Part shown: piece after piece, positions 36,429 to 50,596 of the stretch | Numbering within the stretch: position 1 is the stretch's first letter | Layout of the letters: each line of letters begins with the position of its first letter | Assembly (NCBI GenBank): GCA_001557505.1 | Contig: LSAX01000002.1 | Coordinates: forward strand, 3,224,001-3,288,000 | Source of the DNA: Reticulascus tulasneorum | Taxonomy: Eukaryota > Ascomycota > Sordariomycetes > Glomerellales > Reticulascaceae | Length of the DNA stretch: 64,000 bases | Direction of reading: 5' to 3' | Translations under genes and position numbers: made by a program | The notes under the pieces: generated by a model | The model's input: the letters and a program-made list of their open reading frames with translations, nothing else | What the model was told of the DNA's origin: nothing | The model's database searches: none

Positions 36429-37878
36429 GACTGCTGCGAGGGTGAGGTGTTGTGTCTGGAAAGTCTGCGGTGGGACACGTTCGGCAGATAAGAAGAGATT
36501 AACCTCTTTATTGTAGATCAGATGAGCAAGTCGCGATAGACTAGTCGCTTTGGTGGCGTTTGAGAGCTAAAGACTTCCGTGGACCACCCCTACATGCATT
36601 CATGAAATATGGATCCCAGTGAAGCTAAGAGTTTATCAGATGGGCAAGGATCTACTCCATAGACGACGACTCCAGCGACCTTCCGGCCTGCAAGGCCCGA
36701 AATAACATCGACAATCTCACCAAAGCTCCGAACCCCTGGTTCTCAACTTTGTGCAACGTGGGTTGGTTGTCGCCCATCACGTCTTTTGCCCAGCCTCTAA
36801 CGACATGGAAGCTAGCACCATTTCTATTCGCCTGGTGGCCAGCAATTGGCAGCATTTCCACCACTCGCGAGTCGCCAAAAGCGCCTCACATGGGGTCTTT
36901 GTGCATCATCGACGCAAGCAAACCGCTGTCGAAAACGGCGGTTGTTGTTTCCCGGCCGAGTCAGCCAGCGATTTTAATGGGATGGAATGTTCAGTCATGC
37001 TTTAGCCACGTTCGCTAGCCTACTGTGGCGTTCAGTCTACCGAAATAGACAACCTGATTACCGAGACATGCATTGATGACAGTGTTCCAGGTCTGGGGTT
37101 TTAATTAGTGCTGAGGCTCCGCGACGACTTCAGGGGATGGGGGATTGAACGGCGACCTGGCGGTTGTGGAGTTGGGGGAAGTCGGCGATGTCAGGCATCC
37201 AGGTTCCCGGAATGAGGTCGGGATCCGTTTTCGGGGAATTGGTTGCATATTGTCGGGCAACTGAACTCCCAGTGATTGCAGTGATTACATATTACTTGCA
37301 GGTTCATTGACGGGTATACTTTATGGGGCCAGGAGGAGAGGCTCGTTTTGACGTCTGACGCGGGGAGGGATGCTTACGTATAATAAGACGGCACGATGAT
37401 GGGATTCGCGACTAGTGCATCGGGCTTCGAACTGCTCGGCCGCGAGTTAATCACGTTAGTTATGACAGACAGAGTGAAGCTGACAATTCCTCAGCTCTAA
37501 GAATATTGCTGAGTTTGCAGCGACATCACGGCGTCTTAAATCATCTAGCTAAAGAGGTTCTTGGATAATTCAAAGCCGGAAGGCCGGCTCCAATGGTCGA
37601 AAGGTCGAGCCGCGTCCGTTCGTCCACTGCCTGCAATTAAAATACCGAGGTCTACCAAGGGCCGCATATCGTCATCAAGTGCGGGGCCACCTGAACCGGC
37701 GTTCCAGAAGGACGAGATGATTGTGTTTCGGGAATAACAGCACTGCTGCTATGCAGCAGATTGTATCTACGATTACAAACCTTCTTTCAATCTCTTCCAC
37801 TTTATTTACATCGACTTTCGCAAGGAACAGTTTTGTTGCATCCAGTTGAGAAGAGTGACTTATTCAGAAGCTGCCAAG
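36429..37878. other. Intergenic region with a possible dehydrogenase relic
   Basis: No intact gene. On the minus strand around 36580-36730 a frame reads GEIVDVISGLAGRKVAGVVV, vaguely like the C-terminal Rossmann half of zinc-binding alcohol dehydrogenases. The sequence upstream of it changes frame repeatedly. The last 150 bp before 37879 serve as leader for the next gene. Confidence 0.4.
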
Positions 37879-39029
37879 ATGCCTCGTGCTCTTACAATCA
37901 AGAAGATAGAGGGGAAACCCGGCGAGGTTTACTACCCGTAAGTTCACCTGCAAACGCACTCAAGGAACGACAATCTGATGTTAGTCGCAGTTTGCAGCTC
38001 AAAGATGTGCCTAAACCATCTCCAGGGCCAAATGAGCTCCTTGTTCGGCTGACTGCCGCGGCTCTCAATCATCGTGACCTGTTCATCCGTCACCACTTAT
38101 ACCCCGGTATCTCGTTTGACCACCCCATGCTGGCGGATGGCTATGGCATTGTCGTCGAAGCTGGGAAGGATTGCTCCAAGACAGACCTGATTAACAAGCC
38201 CGTAATTCTGACACCTTGCCGAGGATGGGAGTCTGACCCTGACGGCCCAGAAGACAACATGCGAGGATACGCCGTCATTGGCTCATCGGTGTTGAGCCCC
38301 CTCGGGGCCGCTCAGGATTTCGTCGTTGTCGATGAAAACGAAGTCGAGCTTGCTCCAGAGCATATGTCCGCCGCCGAAGGCGCAGCCCTCCCTCTCGTCG
38401 GGCTGACAGGATGGAGAGCTCTAGTCACAAAGAGCGGGAATGCCAAGCCAGGACGAAACATTCTCGTCACGGGCATTGGTGGCGGCGTCGCGCTGCAGGT
38501 ACTGCAGTTCGCTGTGGGGTTTGGATGTAACGTCTTCGTGACGTCGGGCGACGAAGCCAAGATAGAGAAAGCGAAGAAGCTGGGTGCCGCTGGCGGGGTG
38601 AACTACAAGAATCCTGCTTGGGAGAAGGACCTGCAGGCCATGTTGCCTGAGTCACGACCATACTTGGATGCGATTATTGACGGTGCAGGAGGGGATATCA
38701 TCAAGAAGACTATCAGGTTGATCAAGACGGGAGGTGTCATTTCACAGTATGGCATGACAATATCACCAAGAATGGACTGGATGATGCAGGCTGTAATGAA
38801 GAACGTGGAACTCAAGGGCAGCACGATGGGATCGAGGAAGGAGTTCAAGGAGATGGTTGATTTCGTGAGGGAGAAGAAGATTCGGCCGGTTGTGAGCAGG
38901 GTTGTCAAAGGACTGTCGAATCTAGACGGCATTGATGCATTGTTCAGTGAGATGGAGGAGGGGAAACAGTTCGGGAAGCTGGTTATCGAGATAGATGGCC
39001 CTGGCAGCGATTCGCCGTCAAAGCTGTGA
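37879..39029 (+). CDS. Zinc-type alcohol dehydrogenase-like (MDR superfamily) oxidoreductase
   Basis: NAD(P)-dependent medium-chain dehydrogenase/reductase. Exons 37879-37937 and 37991-39029 give 365 aa. The 53-nt intron has no stop in this frame, so an unspliced reading would start upstream at 37761 (422 codons). I start at MPRALTIKKIEGKPGEVYY because it matches the family N-terminus. The GroES-like half has ALNHRDLFIRHHLYPGISFD and ADGYGIVVEAG; the Rossmann half has NILVTGIGGGVALQVLQFA (glycine-rich nucleotide loop near residue 195). The classic catalytic Cys/His pattern of zinc ADH is not complete, as in quinone-oxidoreductase-like members. Substrate unknown. Confidence 0.92.
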
Positions 39030-40125
39030 GGTGCGATAACGAGACTGGCAATGAGAATTGGCTTGATATTGACTTCTATCGACCGAGGGGAAACGAGTTG
39101 ACAAGAGAAGAACATCTACGACGTGTGATAGCCAACCATGCTTGTGGACTGCCGCAGTTCGAGACGACGAATGCAAGATGTGCCCGACCTACTACTCCTG
39201 AAAGCGACTTTCAGCCTTCTCCAGGTTGATATACGGTACTTTACTCGCTTTGTAATCTGCGTCATTCTCGTTGCTATCACCAAACTTCCGGTGGTAGCTT
39301 CAAGGTTTTGTCCCTCTGGAGCTTGATAAACTTGCTTAACATCCACTGATCCCATGTCTACATATCCTGCACAATGCGATTTCCTTGAGGGAGAGGTTCT
39401 AGCAACGTTGGCTAACTTTCTCGTACGATTGTCTACCAGTATCTCATTTCCTCGCTCGATTTCTCCGACTTTGACACAAACGGCATGGTCACTTGCTCCT
39501 CGTACAAACATTTGTGATCGTCTTGCATCAACTATTTCCCAAGTTCATTTGCCTCCTCTCCGCCCATGCGCTCATGATAACCAGAGAGACCAACGACCTA
39601 ACCCTCATCAAGGATCGTCCCCCCAAGGAACTTCCGGTCAACAATATCACCGGAGCAGAAGGCAGGAACCTCAACCTCACTCTGATTTGGTTCCAGATGA
39701 TGAATGTGCGGCTCTTGAAGCGGGCGTGCTACCGAACTATCTCGAGCTGGAGGAATATTGCACACGCACAAGCAACACGAAGGATTGTATCTTTGACGCC
39801 TGGTGCTGGGCTACAGGGCATTTTCTCTGCGGTCATGGCACACTGCGGCTAGATGGCTTACCATCGGGGTCTTATACTGACGCCGAGCATTCTAGAATAG
39901 ATCATTATTCATCAAGAGTTCCTTCCTCCAGTTCGTTCCTCTAATTCCGTGGACGCAACAGCAGCCGGTTCAATGGCATGGCTCGTGTTGACGATTCACT
40001 CTGTGCGAAGAACTTCATGAATTGTAGGGTATCTGCTCGACATGAATGCCTTGCATGCGTGGAACACAACATAATATACCATGCCCCCGCTCTCATCACA
40101 AAACCGCTCTTCCCTCAGGCAACCC
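39030..40125. other. Convergent 3' intergenic region
   Basis: Two long overlapping plus-strand frames (39354-39944 and 39493-39852) exist, but neither shows family motifs or splice-supported continuation. No gene called. Confidence 0.5.
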
Positions 40126-43216
<3,091 letters not shown>

Positions 43217-45236
43217 ATGGAGGATGGTCCACAGATGCTGCCGCTGCCGACGACTCTCGAGCCGATATCTCGACCGAGTTCAACGTCAACATCGGCCTCA
43301 CTTCCCCAATTGCCAGGCATATCATCACTCGCCTCAGTGAATTCTGCGACCAGCTCTCCTCAACTGAGGTACGTTGAACATATCCCTGGGAAACGGGCAG
43401 ACGGGCATTGGGTGTCAAAACTGTCAAGAGCAGTTTGGCGTGTGATGGTTCTGCATCAACCGCTGGCTCCACCTCCCCCCTTCTCACTGTATTTCTCAAT
43501 GTTTTTCACGTCTGGACCTCAGGCTATGGCTATGCACCATTTATTGTTCACCTCAAACATTGGTTTGATCCTTAACCCCCGAGGACATGAAGCCGGTGTC
43601 ACTCAGAACGCTGACCCTTTCCAACTGCCTCCGAGAAGCTGAGACCTTACCCAAGCACATGAACAAGACTAACTAACATCTGCATCATAGAGCTACCAAT
43701 GTACCGCCACCATTATACACTGGTTCGTCACCAGCGGCTACCACAGGAGGTGTAAGTAGAATATTTCCATACCTTGTGACGCAACCCGCGGTCCCATACA
43801 CGACTCCACCGTGAATCTCACTCCCCTGCTACCTTATCTACATACATGCATCCACCTACACAACTGCTTTTGTGATGCTTATGAAGCACAAGCAGTAAAG
43901 ACAAAATGTCTTCCCGATGCAAGTGCAAGAATTAACTTCCATTCCTTTATTACCAGTCGAGCCCTACTGTTAGAGCCGAGCTTGGCTAGACCTTAGCCAA
44001 AAAAATTTCCCCTTCTTGTCATCGATAATCTTTTATCTGTGGTTCGTGGCACCTTATCCGGCTGAATATCGGCTATCGCGGAAAGAGTTTCTTATCACAA
44101 AAAAGAGCTTGAGCCACTGATAGCAATCGCAATCCACCCCTTCCCTTGAGATAAGATTTGCACATCCCAAATTTTCTCGACGTCCTTATCAAGCCGCAAT
44201 CAGCACTTCCGTTTTCCAGCACAATTCCACACAAACAACCGCCACGATGATGGCCACTCCAGCTAACCACGATCGTGAATCCACACAGCCAACCTGCCAA
44301 AATTGCCGCACTTCAACAACGCCACTATGGCGACGCGACGAATATGGCTCAGTTCTGTGCAATGCCTGTGGCCTCTTCCTCAAGCTGCACGGTCGCCCGC
44401 GGCCTATCTCCCTGAAAACAGATGTTATCAAGAGTCGCAACCGTGTCAAGACAATGCGCCCCGATCTTGCTTCTAAGAAAAAGGTCAGTCTTGATGTAGA
44501 AAGTCGATGGGTCCGCAGAAAATCATCTAACTTGATCCATTAACAGCAACAGCCCCCTCCAGGCTTTCCCGGCGCGACAGACTCGAATGGAAACGACGGT
44601 TATGCGCAAAATCTTATGGGTACCCCGGTATCTCATGCGCAGCGAAGAGCATCCCAAAAGTCTGCAAATGGTCATACGGAAGGGTCCCATTCTCCAGTCT
44701 CTCGAACAGCAACACCATCCATGTACAACCAACACATGCCAGTCTTTACACAAGGCGTCGAGGACCACCAGTTCACTTCTACCTCGAGTTTCGCCGTCTC
44801 TGGGGCATCGCCGAATCGACCGGCTTCTCCTCTGAATGGTGATCGTCACCTGGATGTTCCCCAGACCCACGAGCAGCTTATCGCTGCCAATTCTGCCCTC
44901 AAGACTCGAGTCAGTGAGCTTGAATTAATCAATGAGTTGTTTCGTGGTCGATTGAGTCACCTTGAACAAGACGAGGCAACCGCGAGAAGAGGACAAGAGA
45001 TCAGCGGCCAAGCTGAGGCACAGCTCCGAGCACAACTCGAAGCTGGTACGAAGCAGCTGGAGGAGAGCCATCGCAGAGAGAACAACCTCAAGCGCCGTCT
45101 AGACGAGTTGGAGTTGGAGCTCAAGGAGGCCAAAGATACAATTGATTCCTCCGAATCTGGAAGGGCGGCCAAGAAACTTCGCGTCTCCGACGTGATGGGC
45201 GATTCTGACGTGTCCACGCCTCAATCCACCGCCTAA
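43217..45236 (+). CDS. areB: AreB/ASD4-type GATA zinc-finger regulator
   Basis: Nuclear GATA factor of the AreB (Aspergillus/Fusarium) / ASD4 (Neurospora) type, known as a nitrogen-metabolism regulator that interplays with AreA. Exons 43217-43368, 43691-43751, 44220-44483 and 44547-45236 give 388 aa. Introns 1 and 2 are unusually long here (322 and 468 nt). The single finger is C-x2-C-x17-C-x2-C (Cys 97, 100, 118, 121) with [20 protein letters not shown], followed by the basic tail [19 protein letters not shown] coiled coil or leucine zipper spans about residues 275-370 ([19 protein letters not shown] and heptads after it), as in AreB. Intron 2 carries a GATA-site cluster, and exon 3 has tandem ATGs (44247, 44250) that could start a short isoform. 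Confidence 0.93.
44024..44190. promoter_or_regulatory. Cluster of nine GATA cores in intron 2
   Basis: GATA or TATC cores lie at 44024, 44034, 44055, 44067, 44074, 44093, 44119, 44150 and 44187. Seven match HGATAR on one strand. About 1.3 would be expected by chance in 167 bp at even base composition. The cluster ends about 55 bp before the ATG at 44247. It is a candidate internal promoter or autoregulatory element for GATA factors. Confidence 0.6.
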
Positions 45237-46532
45237 GGTCTGCTTCGCATATTTGATTGTGCATGCCGTGGCGGCTTTGATCGCATCTGGAGTGGTATAA
45301 GCAGAAAAACCTGCTGGGCATGTACCACCACATCTCTCTCGGTATTTCCTCGCTTTGCGTCGATGCGTTCACAAACATAACCAAATTCCCACAAAAAAAT
45401 TCACGACTCGGCTGGCTTTGCGGACTTTACGACTCCTATACCTATAATATCGGGTGTCGGGTCATTGAAGCACCCTTATTAGCATGATTCACGTCATCCA
45501 CGTCACTGGTTCTGCGGCACCATTTGACAACGAGGGTTCTAGGTGTTAGAGAAAGGCGTTGCGGCCCCTTTGGACTGAGTTTGACATTTCCTACGTCTCC
45601 GGATGCCCTATAGGGTCTAATATGAGAGAAGAGGAAAGGTCCGGAAGGGGAAAATATTTTGGCGAGACATCGCCAGGCGACACGGAGGCATACTGGCTGG
45701 CTTGCAGCTGGTAATGATGAAGGATTCTGACAAACGGGGGGAGTTTGTTGGAGTATATAGGCATATGCTCGAGGTATAGCTGGCGAGTAAGGGATACTTA
45801 AAAGTTGTTCTTTGAGAATAGAGGCATCTTGCCATCAGACCTCATCTTCCAGTGTACATCGCAATCGTGAACCACTACTAATTACTCTCTCTCGATTGTC
45901 TCAAATTAGAGGTGGATTGGGCTTTTTGGCACGACTTATCTGAATTGACTCCGAGGACAGTCAGGCAAGCTCTCTTGGTTTGCCGTAGCTTTAACCAGAT
46001 AGTTTGTGCTAAAGTGATGTTGGATAACACCCGTTATTTCATAAAAGTTCTTGGGAAATGTAATGTGCCCAAAGCTCCGCAATTCTGCCAGCTTACCGCC
46101 CAAGGGATCTTCGCCGAGGGAGGTTTCCCACTCACCGTGCTGAAGGAAGGTGCTACTAAGATGCTACTGCCTAGTTAATTGCCTAGCCAGGTTATAAGCA
46201 AGCTGCGTTTTACAGCGCTACTCAGGCGAAACCGAGGGCAATTTCTAGCGTCATAGGCTTCCACCAAATACCAGATTGAACGATAACCAGTGCCACCATT
46301 CTTTGGATCCAACATCCACCATTGACTCAACCGAGATTCTCCGTTCATTCTACAAAAAATTTACTCGGGCAAAGTTGCCAGAAAGGATTACCGATGCCGG
46401 CCTTTGTTGAAGCGCATCGTCACATCTTCTTAGGGCAGCATATCCCATAGCACTACGACATTAGAACGGCGCGAATGTAGCGTCCAACACCACCCGTCTC
46501 GAAGATACATCGTTGCAATCCCACGATCCGCC
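45237..46532. other. Intergenic region with an F-box-like fragment
   Basis: The 89-codon frame at 45912-46181 includes LSELTPRTVRQALLVCRSFN, reminiscent of an F-box helix, but nothing downstream supports a full gene. The remainder is 3' UTR of the GATA factor gene and the promoter of upf2. Confidence 0.4.
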
Positions 46533-46542
46533 ATGGATCGTG
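46522..46542 (+). promoter_or_regulatory. Hairpin enclosing the upf2 start codon
   Basis: Perfect 8-bp arms CACGATCC (46522-46529) and GGATCGTG (46535-46542) flank GCCAT. The ATG at 46533 sits across the loop and the 3' arm, so the start codon would be partly base-paired in the mRNA. Function is inferred. Confidence 0.5.
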
Positions 46543-49500
46543 CAAGGAAGCGTCAGTGGGAGTTGCCCCCAGAGAAATCTAACTCACTCTAACGTGCTGC
46601 TAGGCGAATTGCGCTCCCTCAACAGTCGAGCATGGCAAGGAGAAAAAGGTCAGTTCCTTCCAATTCGTGCCTCCGCCGTATACCCCACCATCAACGGCCC
46701 CCTCTCTGACACTGTTTCTAGATCTGTTCCCCGTCAGCCAGTCCCTGGACTCTTCTTTGAAGAAGAATACCGCTTTGATCAAGCGACTGCGTACTGCGAT
46801 ATCTGCTGCGACACTCAACACTTTCCTTCAAGAAATCCGAACTCTCAGCCTCCACAAATATCTCTCTGAGATCATATCCGCTTGCTATGAAGGTCTCTGC
46901 AAGCTCAAGTCACCGGGTGAGATTGAAGCTGGCGTAGAGATCGTGAGCGCCTTGCACCAGCGGTTCGGCCCCGGCGAGTTCACCGAGAACCTGGGATGGT
47001 TGTTAGGAAAGGGATTGGCCACTCCGGACAAAGGCATTCTCAAGGGCCTGACGCCCGACGTACGCGAGAAGGAAGAGAAGGAGCGGCTGGTACGGCAGCG
47101 AGTCCTACTTCGGGTGGCCACGGAGCTGTGGTTGGTGGGAGTACTCAGGACGCTCGACGATGTGACACGGCCGGACGATGCAACAAAAGGTGCCACAGGC
47201 AAGGTCGCCGAGCTCAAGCTGAAAGCCACTTCGTCGACCAAGGGTGGCGCTGCCGAACCTTTCCCCTTGGAAGTCTTGAAAGATCTGCTTGGACACGACA
47301 GAGAGCATGCAAATCTTCCTCTTCTTGTGATCTTCGTCAAGACTTTTAGCTGGGACGTTCTGGGAGTCAAGTCTATTGCTGCTGAAGGTCGAAAAACTGT
47401 CGAGGAAGATGGCGCCACCAAGGGCGCCAGCGTTACTTCACACGCGGACGATGGAGGAGACGAATCCGGCGAGCATGCTGCCGACCAGCCGTTTACTCCC
47501 CCGGAGCTCCAAGAGCGATTCAAGAACATCCTCAAGCGGTACTTCGAAGACGTCAAGAGTCATCTGATCCATGATCAAAAGTCAATACATTCTCAGGCTC
47601 GACGAAATGCAGAGGCGTATGTAAAATCAGGGGAGGTATTTGAGGACCGGCAAGCGAACTTCGAGAGGCAGTTGAAGGCCCAGGAGCGTATAGTTGCCAA
47701 TGCCCAGATCATTGCGGACGTCATTGGCGCAGAGATGCCTGACCTCAAGGATAGTGATGATTCTTTCTCGGCGTCCAATGGGTCAATCGGCCTGGTCAAG
47801 GCTGGGGATTATCTTCGTGGCCTTGGAGACGGTGCTGGAATATGGGAAGACGAAGAAGAGCGGCGTTTCTACGAAAATCTTGTAGACTTGAAAGGAAAAG
47901 TGCCAGGTATTCTTTTGGAGGATGGCAAGAAGAAAAAAACCGACAACGACGAGCAGGTGGGCAAGAAAGTCGACACCTCTGAGACCCCAGAGATCTCGAA
48001 GCCAACCGACAGTGCCGATGACCAATCTACCGCCATCGCCAACAAGACAATTGGTGCACAAGTCGACGCGGTTCTTGCTCGCTTACCAGATCTGACAAAC
48101 AAAGACCTCATTGACCAGACCGCCATGGACTTTTGCTTTCTCAACTCCAAGGCTTCCCGGAACCGGCTTGTCAAAGCCTTGACCGAGGTGCCCAAAGGTC
48201 GTGGGGACTTGCTGCCATCCTGGGCAAGGCTCGCAGCTACACTGGGCAGATATATGCCAGATATTCCGAAAGGCTTAGTAGATTACCTGGATGCCGAGTT
48301 TCGAAGCCTGCAGAGACGCAAAGACAAGGATTTCTTGGGCCAAGTCCGACTGAGCAACATCCGTTATTTGGCAGAATTGACCAAGTTTGGGATTGTCCCT
48401 GAGCACGTCGTATTCCACTGCCTCAAAGTGAGTCTTGATGATTTCTCAAGAATGAACATCGAAATCATCTGCAACCTCCTGGAAAACTGTGGCAGATATC
48501 TCCTCCGCAATCCAGAAACGGCTCCCCGTATGACAACATTCCTTGAAACGCTACAGCGCAAGAAATCTGTTCAGCATATTGGCCAAGCTGAGCGCATGCT
48601 GATCGAGAATGCTGTCTACTATGTCGATCCGCCAGAACGACCGGCCATTCAGCAAAAGGAGAGAACACCAATGGAGCTGTTCATTCGCAAGTTGATCTAC
48701 GTTGATATGACTAAGCGTAATTACAGTAAGATTTTGAAGCAGATCCGCAGACTCCATTGGGAAGAGACAGAGGTTTGTCTACCCTGAGTTTGTCAGTTTG
48801 GTAGAGCGCTAACCTTGCATTACTGCAGGTTGTTTCCATTTTAGAAAAGGTGTTTTCCAAGCCTGGAAAGGTTAAGTACGGCAATATTCATCTTTTGGCC
48901 ATCCTTCTCAGCGCTCTCTATCGGTACCATCCAGATATCGTGGTTAAGGTTATTGACAATATTGTCGAGTCTATCTGCTTTGGTCTGGAGCAGAATGACT
49001 TCAAATTCTACCAGCGTCGCATCGCCGACGTAAAATACTTGGGGGAACTCTACAACTACCGTATGCTGGAGCATCCGGTCATATTCGACGCGATGTACAA
49101 GATCATGACCTTTGGACACGGTTGGTATTATCTGTCTGCTATATATCCGGCATGCCATACTGACTTTAACAGGAGGACCTCCGATTCCAGGCCGAATCAA
49201 TCCATTCGACTTGCCTGATGACTTCTTTCGCATTCGTCTGGTCGCGACGATTCTTGAGACTTGTGGGGTGTTCTTTAATAGAGGCGCCGCCGGCAAGAAA
49301 CTGGACTACTTCTTGTCGTTCTTTCAGGTAACACAGAACATGTGCTAAAAGCCGGTTTCATGGCACTGACATAATCCAGTACTACATATACACCAAGCAG
49401 TCGCTCCCAATGGACATAGAATTCATTGTCCAAGACACTTTTGCTCTCACTCGGCCGCAGTGGAAGCTAGCATCCAACTTCGACGAAGCATCCAAGGCAT

Positions 49501-50596
49501 TCCAACTAGCCGTTGCCCAGGACCAGAAGACATCAGGAGTTGACAGATCCGTCGAGGCCGATGATGGCTCATCTGGATCTTCCTCGGAAGACGAAAACGG
49601 GGACGTGGATCTCCCCGACCCAGAACTAGACGGAGACGAAGATTCTGGCTCAGAGGAGGAAGAGGTTGATGTAAGCACTTTCTTTGCCTCAAGCACGCAA
49701 TTTTGTCAAGATGTACTAAGTGGATGTTATTTCAAATAGGACGCCGAACTTCAAAATTCGGACCAAGACTCCGACTCAGAAGATGAAGCGATTGTCGTCA
49801 CTAGACAGGAAGAACAGGTCGACCCGGAGGATGAGGCTGATTTCGAGCGTGAGTATGCTAAGATGATGTCTGAGAGCTTAGAGTCCCGAAAGTTTGAGCG
49901 AAAACCGCTGTTCGATGTACCACTCCCCGTCCGTGCCAAAAACAAGGAAACGTCCGCCGGAGCAGATCTAGGAGAGGGCGCTGCAGCCGATGCCGGCAAT
50001 AATACCATGGCATTTTCGCTGTTGACAAAGAAGGGCAATCGCCAGCAGGTATGTTTGCTAGGCGCCACTAGCTTTCACTCGACTAACATATCTCGCAGAC
50101 TCGCACCGTCGAGCTTCCATCGAACTCGACCTTCGCTGTTGCAATGAAAAACCAGCAGCAGGCTGAGCGGGAAGAACAGCAGCGTATCAAGAATCTCGTA
50201 CTAAACTACGACCTTCGAGAAAACGAAGATCAAGATGGTGACCAAATCTTGCAATCCTTAAGCCCAAATACAAATATTCACAAACTTAAATTAGGCCACG
50301 AGAAGCAGGCTTCGTACCACCACAACCGATCGGACCGAGGCAAAGACCGTGGAGGACGGATTCGCAAACTTCAGCTAAGTGATGTTGACTGGTATGACAG
50401 TTCTCCAAGATCAAACGCACTAAGTGGTGCCCGGGATGCAAGCAAAGCACCGACCTTGGCCGGCGGGAACGTGGTGCAGCCAGAAGCTGCGTCAGCCAAC
50501 GGCAGCATGAAAAGCAAGCGTTACATGTCAGCCGAAGGCTCTCGACGTCAAAGCACAGTCCAGAAGGCATCCCAAATTCGTCGCCCCCAAGCATGA
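46533..50596 (+). CDS. upf2: UPF2/NMD2 nonsense-mediated decay factor
   Basis: Cytoplasmic scaffold that bridges UPF1 and UPF3 in nonsense-mediated mRNA decay. Eight exons give 1219 aa: 46533-46551, 46604-46648, 46722-48772, 48829-49120, 49173-49327, 49380-49670, 49740-50048 and 50099-50596; every junction keeps frame. The start MDRARKRELRSLNSRAW is assembled from two micro-exons of 19 and 45 nt. Three MIF4G regions follow: the first with SLKKNTALIKRLRTAISAAT, the second about residues 460-660 (FCFLNSKASRNRLVKAL), and the third about 665-890 (FIRKLIYVDMTKRNYSKI). A strongly acidic segment (SSSEDENGDVDLPDPELDG) comes next. The C-terminal region with LPSNSTFAVAMKNQQQAERE corresponds to the UPF1-binding end. 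Several introns contain in-frame stops, so retention would create NMD targets. Confidence 0.98.

Noticed and set aside
39354..39944. 196-codon plus-strand ORF as a gene
   Set aside because: No domain motif, overlaps another equally long frame, and lies in the 3' region between convergent genes.
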